Shown here: in pieces, positions 1 through 10,893 of the stretch
How the letters are laid out: each line of letters opens with the position of its first letter
Numbering within the stretch: the first letter of the stretch is position 1
Assembly: GCA_037157565.1 (NCBI GenBank)
Contig: JAZHRO010000036.1
Coordinates: 130,332,001 to 130,396,000 of the forward strand
Length of the DNA stretch: 64,000 bases
Direction: 5' to 3'
From: Thalassia testudinum
Lineage: Eukaryota > Streptophyta > Magnoliopsida > Alismatales > Hydrocharitaceae
Made by a program: the position numbers and the translations under genes
The notes under the pieces: generated by a model
Told to the model about the DNA's origin: nothing
Database searches by the model: none
The model's input: only the letters and a program-made list of their open reading frames with translations

Positions 1-1230
1 CCTAACATGGGTCTATTAAAATGTCAGGTTGCATTTTGAATCAAGTGGTGGAATCAAGATGTAGAATCAGTACTCAGGTTAAATTGAAGTTGATCAGATC
101 TGATAGAAATCCCTAAGATAATCTGTGTATATGCTATAATAGAAGGGCTGAGGGACCGGATGTGATATTGACCCAATCAAGGCACCCAAAGATTTTTAGA
201 TGACTAAGGCAATTTCGAGGTAGTTGATACCTCTAAATCAGAAATTCACACACTTGAGAAGTACCTGGGTAGCCAGGAAGGGAGAGCCCCACAAAGACCC
301 CAACACAGTAGAGCATCCCCACGGGTTACAGGGTTTCCCCTACCCGACCTTTCTTGTCACTGAGGATCCAAGTAGACCGGAATGTATGAACTTAAGTCCT
401 TAAATCTACCATTTTTATGTCCTAATTTGTGCCTTGAGTTTCACTGGATTAAATTTTAATTTGACTTGTGACCTAAGTTGGAGGTTGGTTGGCCTATAAT
501 GTACACCAACTTCACCTGACCTACCCTAAAGATGGTAGAATGAGACCTAGGTCAAGACTTGGAAATCCCCCTGATTTGACTCCTAGGTTATTAGGTCCAA
601 GGATTTTAGGGTTCAAGTGAATTTAGAGCCTAATTTTAGGGTTATTCTGATTAGATCTTTTCAACCAAGGGCTTGGGTAGCACACAAATGCAGGTGGGTT
701 TATTTCCTTTTATGCAGGAAAGTGTGAACTAGCACTCCAAAACCCTAAAAATTGAAATCCTAATTGGCTCTATTTCCAAGTCTAATTGATCTTTAAAATG
801 TTCTCCTTGGACTTTAAACAAGAAGTACGTAGTCCAAGAGGTTTTAGAAATTAAGCATAGTCCCTAATAGGCACAGGCAATATGGCGTAGGGAATTCTAA
901 ACAAAAATCGTCTTAATCTTCAATTAGATTTGAAAAGAATTTTCGCAAATCAGGAAACTTGCCTTTTAAATGATGATTACAATGAAAAATAAGGTAGGTG
1001 ATTCCTAATTGATTGTTCCTTTTTTGTCTTCCCAAGATTAGGAGGTTGATTAGGGAAGAATAGAGAAGTCACCAGCCCTGGAGTGGCTGTTTTTGCACTG
1101 AAGATCTCCTCGTGAAGTACCTCGCAAAATCACAAGAAAGCAAACATGCCAAGTTAGTGCTCAAATATAATCAAATATAGCAAGAGAATAGTGGTGAATT
1201 GTGCGTTGCTCTTCGACAATAATGCCAAAA
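1..1230 (-). mobile_element. RE1 internal leader, partial at the left edge
   Basis: This stretch lies left of a minus-strand LTR that starts at 1231 and directly after that LTR's decayed primer-binding site. It is therefore read as the 5' untranslated internal region of a minus-strand LTR retroelement continuing beyond base 1. I see no coding frame in it on either strand. The assignment rests on the primer site and LTR to its right; nothing inside it was recognised independently. Confidence 0.5.
1211..1227 (-). other. Decayed tRNA-Asp primer-binding site of RE1
   Basis: The plus-strand 17-mer ending in TGCCA aligns without gaps to the 3' end of plant tRNA-Asp (CCCCGGCAACGGCGCCA). Ten positions match, and all seven mismatches are C to T or G to A transitions. 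It sits three bases from the LTR edge at 1231, the same spacing as in RE5. Confidence 0.6.
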
Positions 1231-2990
1231 TGTTTGGACGATAAATCAGTGTTTTAAAATAGCTTCATTGTAATATAGTCAAAATAGCACTCAAACAAAT
1301 AAATTTATTACTCGAATGAAAGTCCGAGGTCGAACACAGGGAGCAAATAAGAATACACACACTAATCTCAAATACTATAAATGAGCATAAGAATTTACTC
1401 AAAAGCTAATATGCAATGTATGACGTGAGTATATGAAGAGATAAAAAGAATTTTAGACAAAATAATGATGATTTGGATCACCAATTATTAGCCTAACACA
1501 TATAGTATTTATTGAACATAATCAAATGTTTGATTTTACAATCAAATGACTTAAAGTGCGTTGCTATAGTGCTCCTTTCTTTTTCTTCAGTTGTTCCTCT
1601 TCTTCCTTCCTTTGATTTCTTCTTCTTTAGCTTTCCATCTTCTTCTTCCTCTTCAAGCCTTCTTCTTCTGCCCGTCTTCTCTTCTTCAAGCACAGGGGAA
1701 AGGGTCTTTAGATTTTGGCTAAGTGTCACCCAATTTCCCAGAGAGCAAAACCCTCCCCTACCCTACGCACTCTCTCTTTCCTTCTCTCCTTGGGTTTCCT
1801 CCTTTATTCCACCTTCACAAGGCCATGCACAGTATCGGGTTATCAGGTGTCAGACCTAAAGCACACCCGGGTCCAGGGCTATGGGCGTGGGTCGCAGCCA
1901 AGGAGTGTACAGGGCTTAGGTGGGTAATCGGATCTGCAGCAGGTCCGTGGGGGCAGTGTCGCGGACAAGCCACGTGAGGGTATGGGGACCTCACCCCCTG
2001 TGTGTCACTTGAGGTGATAAGCTCATGTGACAAAAACAACTTATGTAGCTTTAACTGCTCAGTCCACGATGTGGGACTAAATCCCACTGTCTTTCTGCAG
2101 CTGCTTCTTCGCGTGATTGTGGTCAAAGGCTCAGTCAAAGAGCCAAATTGGCTCCCTGGTTGCACTCCTGGAGATGTTTCGCTGTGCCTGGGGCTTCACT
2201 TGGGGCCTGTAGGTGCTAGAGCAGCTTCAAGCTTCTCTCGAAGCTTCGTTAATGGCGGTCGAGGCAGAGAAGACCTGAAAACAAGAATATGGCCTTGCAG
2301 CCAAGTTAAAGAGGTTCAGGAGCTTTGGAAGGATGCGACGATGGTGTGGGTGGCCGTGGCGTGCTGTGAAGGTGTGTATAGGTGGCTGGCGAAGACAGAA
2401 TAAGTCGAAGATGATGGGCTTGTTTGGCGGGGAGTTTAGGTGGACGAGAAGGTGAATAGAGATAGGGGTTTTGTGCATGGAGGGTCTACGATGCCTTTGG
2501 GAGTTGTGGCAAGGCATGTGGATGAGTGTAGCATGCAAAGGACCTCGCCAGAGATGCTGTTGGAGATGGGCTAGAAGGAGGTGAGCAACGGCGTCGATGG
2601 CTATTTTTGAGGTTTTTGGGTATAAAACTAAACCTAAGAGCTAAGCTAACTAATCTAACCTAATCTAAATGGACAAATGAGGGAGAACAGCACTGGCGTT
2701 GGGAGGCCAGAGCTGGGGAAGAAGGTGATCCGATGATGGGAATGGCGATGACGACAGAGGTAGAAGGGCTCCCGCTGGTACGGCCAAGAGCAGACAAGAG
2801 AAAGAAAGAGAATTCGACCACTGGTTTTGTGAACGAATGACGATGGAGGTCAGGAGGAGTCGTCGGAGCTTGTGGAGCTTCGTGGCAGAAGAGGAGAGAG
2901 GAAGAAGAGAGTTTTCGGCCGGAATTCAAGCTCGAGAGCATGGCCGTGCCCTAGGGATCTCTTTATAGGGCTCAAGAGGGGGTTTTGAGC
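1231..2990 (-). repeat. RE1 5' LTR: U5, R and core promoter
   Basis: The LTR begins with TGTTTGGACG next to the primer-binding site. Its reverse complement aligns over about 1.7 kb with 5993-7118 plus 28133-28834, from the TATA box to the LTR end, with many substitutions and indels. It contains the TCGAACACAGGGA motif near 1330. The U3 boundary to the right is unresolved; it probably lies between 3250 and 4000. The small open frames on both strands here look like chance and match nothing I recognise. Confidence 0.65.
2961..2967 (-). promoter_or_regulatory. TATA box of the RE1 LTR
   Basis: TATAAAG on the minus strand (CTTTATA on plus) lies about 1.73 kb from the LTR end. This matches the spacing of the TATA box in the related LTR at 5993. 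Confidence 0.55.
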
Positions 2991-5240
2991 TTGGAAGCGA
3001 AGCTTCCAAGCTAGGAATTTTTGCCAAAGTAGGAAACCCAAATATCTCATGCATTCGCATGAGAGATTGGGAAGGTTGTGGAGCTTATGAGCGGATTCAG
3101 AAGGAAAAGGACTCCTCAAAGAATCTCCCTTCCAATTTTGGAAGGGATTGATTGAATAGAGAAGGAGTTCTCTTCAATCAAAGGTCGCCGGAGAAGGATT
3201 CTTCCATGATAATGGTGGAGGAACCTATTTGAAAAGAGTGACGACAAAGATAGGGGTCTTTTTGTAAAGATTTCAAAAGTTAGGGGCATGTGTGTGAGAG
3301 AAAAGACTTAGACTGGACCAAATTGCAAACTAGGTCAAGATGATCTTAGATTGGGCCCAAATTTTGGCACAAACCTAACTTGGACCCAAGGAATCCAATG
3401 CTAAAGTTAGATTTAGGTTTTGACCTTGTTTGACTAGGTAATTTATGCAAAAACATAAATTAGGGCAAAAGTCAGTCTGAAACTCTATTTTGGGTCAAGG
3501 CAAGTTTTAATGGTCAAATTGAGGGTACCAAACCCTAGAAAATATTTTTCTATGAATTTTAGAGGGTTTAGGTGAATTTTATCCTGATCAGAAGCTCTGT
3601 TAATTAAGCAGGTCTATTTTTAAGGTTTTAGAAGTCATTTAATTTTCAAAACACACAAAAAACCATTTTTTGTCTGTTCTAACCAACTTGTTAGCCTTTT
3701 AGGACCATTTAACCCTTAATTAACCCCTTAGAAAATCCGTGGTTGTACTGCATTTATGATATGATGGTAAAATTACAATTTTAACCCTGGTTTCTTTTCT
3801 TTCTCTCAGAATGCTAATGTAATGAATTATGACCTTACGAAGGTTATGTAGGAGCATTTAAATACTTAATCAGATCAAATTGAGTTAATTTATGGCTCAT
3901 GATGGTATTCCCATCAATACATGTGCATATAAGTTAGTATAATATATTGCATTACACTATACACACTATGTACAAATGGTATTTTTTAGGATTTTTATTA
4001 TTTTTTTGATTTTTATTTTATCTTTGGTTTTCATAAGAAGAAAGAAAGAGGAGAGGAATCTAGGAACAAGAGATAAGGGGAGTCTTTTTGGATTTTTATT
4101 TTAATTTTCTTTATTTTTAAACTTAAGAAATCTAGAAATATTGTAAGTATGTTATCTAAACTAAAGAACTCAAAACCTAAAACTAACTATACACACATCT
4201 CCTATACACTCAATTCTCACTCAAGATACATTTTTTTTATTTATTTACATTATTTTGGCATTTTTCATGGATTTTTCAAAAGCAATGCTAGAAAATGGCT
4301 ATAAAATGTTCAAAAATTATTTTCAAGCCTTAAAAATCATGTAAAAATTCTAAAAATGAAGATTAAGGCATGCTGAACTTCCAGACATCGATAGAGATTA
4401 GAAGCAAACACTAGAATAGGGTTTAAACATTGGATTAAGCATTAATTTTAGTTTAGACAAACATCAAGACTCCAAATTGCTAACAATAGACTTCAGATGG
4501 AGATTTAGAAATGTTATAGCTCACTTTACAATAGATCTGCATACATGAATGCTTATGAAGTATAGATGTAACATATAGTCATCTTAGAAGACCCTAAACC
4601 AGTTCAGAATTCACTTAAAACCTTCAAATCCATCACTCAGCAACTTATGATAGTGAGTAGTGATGTTGTTGTTGTACAAATAAAAATTCATTCAATCCAT
4701 AGTTTGTTCTTGTTCATTCCCTGATGAGTTTTAGTATAATAGGAAATATCTTCAAGTCAAATCTCCTAAAAATATCATTTCAGAACTAATTGAGACCATG
4801 AACACTGATCATTCACACTTAATCCAGAAAACCTAATAGTTACAACTATACTGACAAAAAGCTTCCAGATCTATTCGAAAGCTTCAAAATTTCACTCAAT
4901 ACACTTCATCCAACTCTAAAATCATCAAGAATCATCTTAAAAACCTCAATTGAAGCCTTCACACATTTACCGAATGCTTAGAATCCAAAAATTACCTCAG
5001 ACCTAGGTAATGAAGGTGTTCATCCAAAATTTGAGTTCAGCCACTTTAAAAAATCTCTTATGTGTCGCAAATGGTCATTGAGTGATTTGAAACTCAGTGA
5101 AATTTAAATTTCAACTTAGAGTACTTTAGAAACCCTAATTTGATTCTTGCCTTATGCTATAGACAACATGAATGCAAGAAATCAGATTAGGCATTAAAAT
5201 CTATTCAAAACCATTCCTAGACCTTTGCTAAACTCTATCA
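2991..5240. other. Unassigned AT-rich sequence, probably LTR U3 regions
   Basis: No gene is recognised. The stretch lies between the promoters of two divergently oriented LTRs (RE1 and RE2), so it most likely holds their two U3 regions. The reverse complement of 2968-3250 does not resemble 5700-5990, so the two U3s appear unrelated. No TG/CA boundary or target duplication could be fixed. Confidence 0.35.
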
Positions 5241-5992
5241 AGCATCAATGAATCTTTGACTAGCCGATTAAAACTCTTTGGGATCAAATTAAGGTATCAC
5301 CCAAGTAGGTTATTCGTGTGGATTTGCCATGGTGTTCTGATCACTTTAGATATCTGTACACCACTGATTAGTGTTCAGGGGTCTATTGCAATCCTTAAAA
5401 CCAGATTAGATCATTGCAATGACCTCTACTCAGTGCATCGAGTTGCCTTGGTCACGCTACCAAGCGATGAAGCAAAACAGTATGTGGTATACAAATTGGG
5501 TGCGAATTCAAATTGTGATGAAAATCCAATTAAAATGGTTCAATCCAATAGTATTAAGCTCAATCAAACATCTATAAACTCAATTCACTCAATTAGATTA
5601 GATTGAAACCCAATTTATCTCAAATCCATTGATCAATCATTAAAAATAATTTTTACTTAATCAGCTAAATTATGAATGATTCTAATCAGTGGAGGGCCTG
5701 TGTGACCTTATGGATTGGATGGAAGACCATTTGTTGGGTTTTGCACTCTAATAGATCTAAGAGTTGGAAAGCATCAGATCTAATAGATGCTCAGATGAAG
5801 GTGGCGCATTGCGATCAAATACATCATGAAATTGAGTGAAATGGGTTAGTAAAGTGTAGAGGAAGGCTTATGGATTGATGTAAAGGAGTGGATCTTCCTC
5901 TTTGATCAGAATTGATCAGAGAGGGTGGATTGTCGAAAAACAACAATTACACTAATCTAAACTAATCTAAACCAAATCCTCCTCTAAAGGCC
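5241..5992 (+). repeat. U3-like sequence shared with 50110-50690
   Basis: The block around 5370-5470 (TTAGTGTTCAGG, CATTGCAATG, GCTACC) aligns with 50130-50225 in the same order and strand, and further similarity runs to about 5960 (ATCAGAATTGATCA). It directly precedes the TATA box at 5993 and is read as the U3 of RE2. The 116-residue open frame at 5256-5606 matches no family I know and is probably chance. Confidence 0.45.
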
Positions 5993-5999
5993 TATAAAA
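5993..5999 (+). promoter_or_regulatory. TATA box of the RE2 LTR
   Basis: TATAAAA in the context AGGCCTATAAAAAGACC lies at the position equivalent to the TATA box of RE1. Confidence 0.55.
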
Positions 6000-7113
6000 A
6001 GACCTCTAGATCAAGCCATTCTTCTCAAGCTCGATTTCAAGCAGATCTACCTTAAATTCTTCTCTCCTAATCCGGCCGAAAGGCTCCTCGAGCTCCGACG
6101 ATCCCCTCCGACCTCCCTCATCGTCTGTCCGCAATACCAGTGGCAGATTCATTTTCCTTGCCTTCCTCTATGTCATGCCATACCAGCAGGCGTCTCTCCC
6201 TCTATCTTCCTCGCTGTTTCCTTCTCACCAAAGTCACCTTCATCTCAGACATTGGCCATGCCAAAATCAATGTCGCTTCTGCCTCTCTTTGTTCGCCAAT
6301 CACCTATATAAGCTCCCTAGCTCTTCTACACCCTTTACACACCAACCGCACTTCATTTTGACCGTTGTATCTCACTAACCACCCTCTTCGTCCTCCGCTC
6401 CAGCCACCCCTCCGATGAAGTGTTTCCACCACTACGCACCTCCATCCACCTCGCCGACAAGCCCAAAACGTTTGCCTCACCTTCCCACACAAAACCCCTC
6501 TCCTATTTCATCCTCTCGCTCACCCAAACTCACCCCTGAACAACCCACCTTTCCGTCGCCATTCCCAACCTCGTCCGGCCACTACACCTACTCCCATGCT
6601 ACAAAACTACCACCACCGCATTCCTTATCCACCAATGATCCTCTAAAGCGTTTTAACTGGGGCTTAGCACCTATATTCTTGGATTTTAGGTATACCCCCT
6701 AGCCGCCATTAATGAAGAGCTTCAAGGAAGCTTTAAGCTCGCTCCAGGTCTTGATAGCCCTAGTTGGAAGTCCCAGGTTGTACGGATTCACTTCAGGCAT
6801 TGCCCCAGGTGGTCAATTGGACGCCTTGACCTCGTGAGCTACAACAATTGAAGGAAGGACGTTGCTGCTGCGCTACACAAAGGGTGGGACATTAGTCCCA
6901 CCTCGGAAGTGAAGGAGAGGTTGCACCCACATAAATTGAATTTATGTTTGGGGCTTATCGCCTCAGACACAAGGGGTGAGGTCCCTCACACCCCTCACAT
7001 GCCTTGTCCACAACACGCTACCCGTGGACTTGGTGCACCCAACCCACCTAAGCCTTCATTCCTCGCTCACCACCCACTGCCGGTGAGCCTAGACCCAGGT
7101 GCGCAAGTACCCG

Positions 7114-7118
7114 ATAAC
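7114..7118. repeat. Left target-site duplication of RE3 (ATAAC)
   Basis: ATAAC immediately precedes the TG end of RE3 and matches ATAAC at 28128-28132, immediately after its CA end. Confidence 0.92.
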
Positions 7119-7799
7119 TGGTCGGACCCAGATAGGCTATGTTAATATGGAAATTTTATCATTGAAATGTTTATAGTGGTTAACCTAAATCGAGCCTAAC
7201 CATCGCTTTACAAACTTTTTTACCAGGCCTACTTGATTTTATCTTGGTCACTTTTAGGCCCAGGGTCGAACTCAGGGAAGTGGGGTTAGAAGTCAAGTTT
7301 CTACGCCTTTCCTACAACGAATCTCTTTCGTTCGTTTATTGTGTTTTTGGTGTTTTTTCTGTTTAAGAATTTTTTCTGATAATTCTTGTCCTTGAGGTAC
7401 ACCCTCAAAATTAGGTTCTTGGCTTTGAGCCAAATCAGGGTTTCAAAACTGGTCTTGCTATTCGTAAGACTGAGTACCTGCAAGTCAAGGATTATCTTTT
7501 CTCTTTTATATATATCTTTTTGTTTATCTTTTTAATGGCAAGAAAGAGAAATAGAAATAAAGTAAATATAGTATATATATATGTATATATTATATATGTA
7601 TAAAGCGGTGCGGGTGGAGGTGGAGATGGAGTGTAACACGGTGTCGAGTTAGTCGTCGTCTAGGAAGACGCAACCAACAAGACGAAGTGCCGCGTGGAAT
7701 GTACGGTGGATGGGTGGAAGATGAGTGCGAACACGCTTTCTGTATGCGTGTATCAGGGAATATCAGCAACTGGTGTAGATATTCTCGCGATACCACGTA

Positions 7800-8285
7800 T
7801 GGTGTGTGATATGAAAATATATATGTATATATGTAAATATATATATCTATATGTATATATATGTATGGTTATAACTATATAGGCATATATGTACTTATAT
7901 ATGTATATATATATATATATGTATGTATATATAACTATATAGATGTATATATATATATATATGTATGTATGTATATATATATATAGTAATATATGTATAT
8001 AGATATATGTAGATAAATATGTATATATATATATATATGTATATCTATATATATGTATATATAGTAATAGATCTATAGGTATATATGTATGTATATTTGT
8101 ATATATATATGTATAAATATATGTATATATATGTATAAATATATGCATCTCTACTTATATTTAGTTATATAGGTAATAATATATATATAGATATATGTAT
8201 ATATATATATGTATATAAATATATATAGATATAAATATATATATGTATATATATATAAGTATATAATAGTGTATAGGCGAGAGTG
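7800..8285. repeat. TA-rich microsatellite in the RE3 3' LTR
   Basis: Interrupted (TA)n with TATATG and TAGATA variants is followed by GTGTGAGT and GA runs up to about 8380. The same compound tract occurs at the equivalent place in the other RE3 and RE6 LTRs. Confidence 0.9.
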
Positions 8286-8645
8286 TGTGTGTGCAAGAGT
8301 GTGAGTGTGTGAGTGTATGTGTGTGCATAGAGTGTGAAAGAGTGCTGTGAGAGAGAGAGAGAGAGAGAGAAAGAGAGGGCGAGACTACTGGAGTGAAGGC
8401 TGGGAGAGTTAAGTCGTCTGCAGTAGTGGGGCTGATGTCTGGTGATCCACGCGCTTGCACAAGCGCGTAGGCGCGCGCAGGTAGGGGAGTGGGTGCGGAG
8501 GAAGGAACGCAGCGCACTGCGCTGCGTGAAGAGCGGACGCTGACGCTAAAGCAGGCGGGTGCAAGCGACGCGGGTGCACGCAGACACGCGGGCAGGTGCT
8601 GGAGCGGGACACGGGCGTGGGCGCTGGCTGGTTGCGGTGCGCCAG

Positions 8646-8729
8646 GTGACCGGATAAGTGAGAAACTTACCGGTCACCGCACTATAGCCACAGTGTTCCG
8701 CTGAAATGCGTGAACAGTGGCTACAGTGC
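8646..8729. other. Two consecutive hairpins in the RE3 3' LTR
   Basis: Hairpin 1 (8646-8677) pairs GTGACCGG with CCGGTCAC, then TAAGT with ACTTA, with a one-base bulge and a GAGAA loop. Hairpin 2 (8679-8729) pairs GCACTATAGCCAC with GTGGCTACAGTGC, with one mismatch. The same pair is at 27156-27239. Confidence 0.75.
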
Positions 8730-9027
8730 CAGGGCAAGCCGCGTGACCTAGTGCGCCCAGTGCTATGAGTGCAAGGAGCCGAAGCGCGAGCTGGCGTGCA
8801 TGTGGAAGGGGTGCGCCAGCTGGTAGCTTGGGCGGAGAGGTGGGCGTACGCGAAGAAGCGGAAGGCGATGGCAGCCTGCAGGCGCGCGCAGTGGCCTGTG
8901 CTGCTGCTGCCGCCTTGCTGCTGCTGCTGCGGAGCTTGCGGTGGCCTGTTGAACTTCAAAGCTTGAAGCTCTAGTGGCAATGGCAGAAGTGGCTTGGACA
9001 TTGAAACAGAGAGAGAACCACCATGCC

Positions 9028-9032
9028 CACTG
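9028..9032. repeat. Left target-site duplication of RE4 (CACTG)
   Basis: CACTG abuts the TG end of RE4 at 9033 and is repeated at 19300-19304 after its CA end. The homologous uninterrupted site in the other RE3 LTR is near 27541. Confidence 0.92.
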
Positions 9033-9250
9033 TGGTACGAACGCACTCTAAGATGTTTTTTAAGATGACTGGGTGGTGGCCCAGAAGTCTGGAACCCCTT
9101 CCAGACGTCTGGGATCTATTTTCGGTGGCACGCGGGACTGCTTCTGCGCACAGGTGCGCGCAGACCCTCAACCGTCTTCCTCTCTCTTTTTCCCTCTCTC
9201 CTCCTGCGACCGCAGTCTGCGTTCTCTATCTCTTCCTCTCCCCGCGCGGC

Positions 9251-9258
9251 TTTAAAAA
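9251..9258 (+). promoter_or_regulatory. TATA-like box of the RE4 5' LTR
   Basis: TTTAAAAA in the context GCGCGGCTTTAAAAAGCC is conserved at 16875-16882 in the 3' LTR. A CT-rich stretch follows about 30-50 bases downstream, where a transcription start would be expected. Confidence 0.55.
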
Positions 9259-9529
9259 GCCTCGCCCTCTCCCTACTCTCATCACCTCTGCTCCTCCTTC
9301 TTCTTCTTCCAGCGAGTGCGAGCACGAGCGAGTGGCGGCAGCGACAGCCGCGATGAGTGCGGGAGGAGGTGCTGCGTGAGGGAGGAGGTGCTCGGCCGTG
9401 AGGGCGAGCTTCCCGGGGCTACTAGAGCCGACCGGCGGTGGAGCAGCATACGAGGGAGGCCTGTTGCAGCTCGAGCAGCAGGCGGACGAGACGCGGCGCG
9501 GAGGGCGAGTCGCGCTCTGATTCTAGAAG

Positions 9530-9895
9530 TTTTTCCAGAATCAGAAGTCTGGGTTTCCAACCAGACGACAGGGAAGACGTCTGGAGGACTATCCAGAAGT
9601 CTGAAAGGTAAGTTATTTTCGTACTTCCTCCTTCTCTTCGACCGTCCGTACTGAGAGCGAGGAATGGGTACGCGTAGGTTCTGAGATTCGCTTCCAACAT
9701 GAATCGGACGTCTGGCAGCGGTGCCAGACAACTGGAGGGACTTCCAGACGTCCGGGGTGACCATCGGACGTCTGGGAACTAGGCCAGATGCCCCCACAGG
9801 CTTCTGGACGTCTGAGAGACTACGCAAGACAAGGTACCTTCTGATCCCCATTTTTAAGACGTCTGGAAGAAGTTCCAGACGTCTGATTTTGCACT
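9530..9895. repeat. GACGTC palindrome array in the RE4 5' LTR
   Basis: At least eight exact or near copies of CCAGACGTCTGG, or its half-sites, lie at irregular 20-50 base spacing. Many are arranged as TCTGG, an 8-10 base gap, then CCAGA, which could fold into short hairpins. Two further copies are at 9081-9112. The array recurs at 17155-17526. Confidence 0.8.
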
Positions 9896-10179
9896 GTTTC
9901 GTCGTATTCGACCCGTTTAGGGCCCGTTCGGAGTCCGTTTTCCACATTTCGAGTTGCGTTCTTTTCAGAATTAAATCCTCTACCCATCTACAGTAATTAT
10001 ATACTATTTTGAGAAACTCTTTGTGTTTGATCCTTGTAATAGGACCCCGTTCCATTACAGTCTCGGGGGTTGCGGAGGCACACGGGATTCCCGACCACGC
10101 CCCCAGTACTCCTGTTGTAACTGGTAGAGTGGCTTTTACGTTTATTAGTATAATCTGTTAAATTATGGAACCATAAATA

Positions 10180-10335
10180 GAACCTAGGACATTGCATGAA
10201 TCCTAGGAATGAGAAACTAGAATGAATGGTAGATCCTAGGGTGTTGCATGAATCCTAGGCCTGGAAAACTAGATTGTATGAAAGATCCCAGGGTATGGCA
10301 TGAATCCTAGGATGGGAAAACTAGTGGAATATATG
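10180..10335 (+). repeat. Three 52-bp tandem repeats in the RE4 5' LTR
   Basis: Units start at 10180, 10232 and 10284. Each has a G-A-(A/T)CC-(T/C)AGG start, a GCATGAATCCTAGG centre and an AAACTAG end. Confidence 0.85.
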
Positions 10336-10827
10336 AACACTGCAGTCTTGGAAAATGTGGAAAGGAAATAATAGCTACCTGTAAATTGGTTTAACAGCTG
10401 CCTGTTATGAATAAATGAACATGATTGAGAATATGGGATGTATGAACGTGAAACTGGAAAGGTGAAACCTGAATGTGCTGAGTTAAAAGAGCTGGAACCC
10501 TACGGGGAATTAGGAGTAGAACTCCTGGAAAGTGAATGGAATAGAATTTGGGAAGTGAGCTGGCCCTTGAGTACGGAGTACTAAGGAGAGCGAATGTCCC
10601 CCTGTTTAGTGCAGAGCGGAGCTAGCCGCCCCAGGGACCCGGGGTTAGGTCTGGCCACTTTGTACCGACTTGCTGGCCCTCGTGTACGTAGTACCGAGGA
10701 GAGCTACTAGTGTAGGGCGAGTACTAGCTACCCCACGGGCCCCGGGGTTCTGCTAGCTCACCTACACCGACTTGTTAGGCCCACTGGGCAAACCAGGGTA
10801 GTCAGGCGAGGGTGCGCGGACTGTGGA

Positions 10828-10893
10828 GGGGCAAGGCCCCTGTTTGGTTACTGTGGAGGGGTTGGACCCCTGTTACTGAGAGGGCTCTGCCCT
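10828..10893. other. Cluster of three short GC-rich hairpins
   Basis: GGGGCAAGGCCCC (10828), GGGGTTGGACCCC (10858) and AGGGCTCTGCCCT (10881) follow one another. The first two start exactly 30 bases apart, within a 30-bp tandem duplication. All three are conserved at 18467, 18497 and 18520. Confidence 0.7.

Larger units (their letters stand above)
5993..7118 (+). repeat. RE2 LTR, first part (R and U5)
   Basis: This segment is homologous to the reverse complement of RE1 from 2967 down to about 1840. Shared landmarks include a CCGGCCGAAA block, the GGGGTGAGGTCC block and CCACCTAAGCC. It is interrupted at 7118 by RE3 and resumes at 28128. The plus-strand open frames at 6140-6378 and 6415-6702 are rich in Ser, Pro and His and look like translated LTR sequence, not genes. 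Confidence 0.65.
7119..9032 (-). repeat. RE3 3' LTR, part 1
   Basis: This is the left portion of the 3' LTR, aligning with 25709-27530 of the 5' LTR. It ends at the CACTG target site of RE4. It holds the TCGAACTCAGGGA motif at about 7266, a TA microsatellite, GT and GA runs, and a CpG-rich segment. The open frames in the microsatellite and GC-rich parts are low-complexity artefacts. Confidence 0.9.

Noticed and set aside
2002..2403. A 133-residue plus-strand frame and overlapping frames in the RE1 LTR
   Set aside because: No domain is recognised, and the equivalent region of the RE2 LTR does not preserve the frame.
7753..8148. Tyr/Ile-rich open frames in the TA microsatellites (also near 26471-26980)
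   Set aside because: They are translated (TA)n repeats.
9282..10055. 257-residue minus-strand frame in the RE4 LTR, partly repeated at 17149-17694
   Set aside because: It lies antisense in the LTR over the palindrome array, is truncated in the second LTR and has no recognisable domain.
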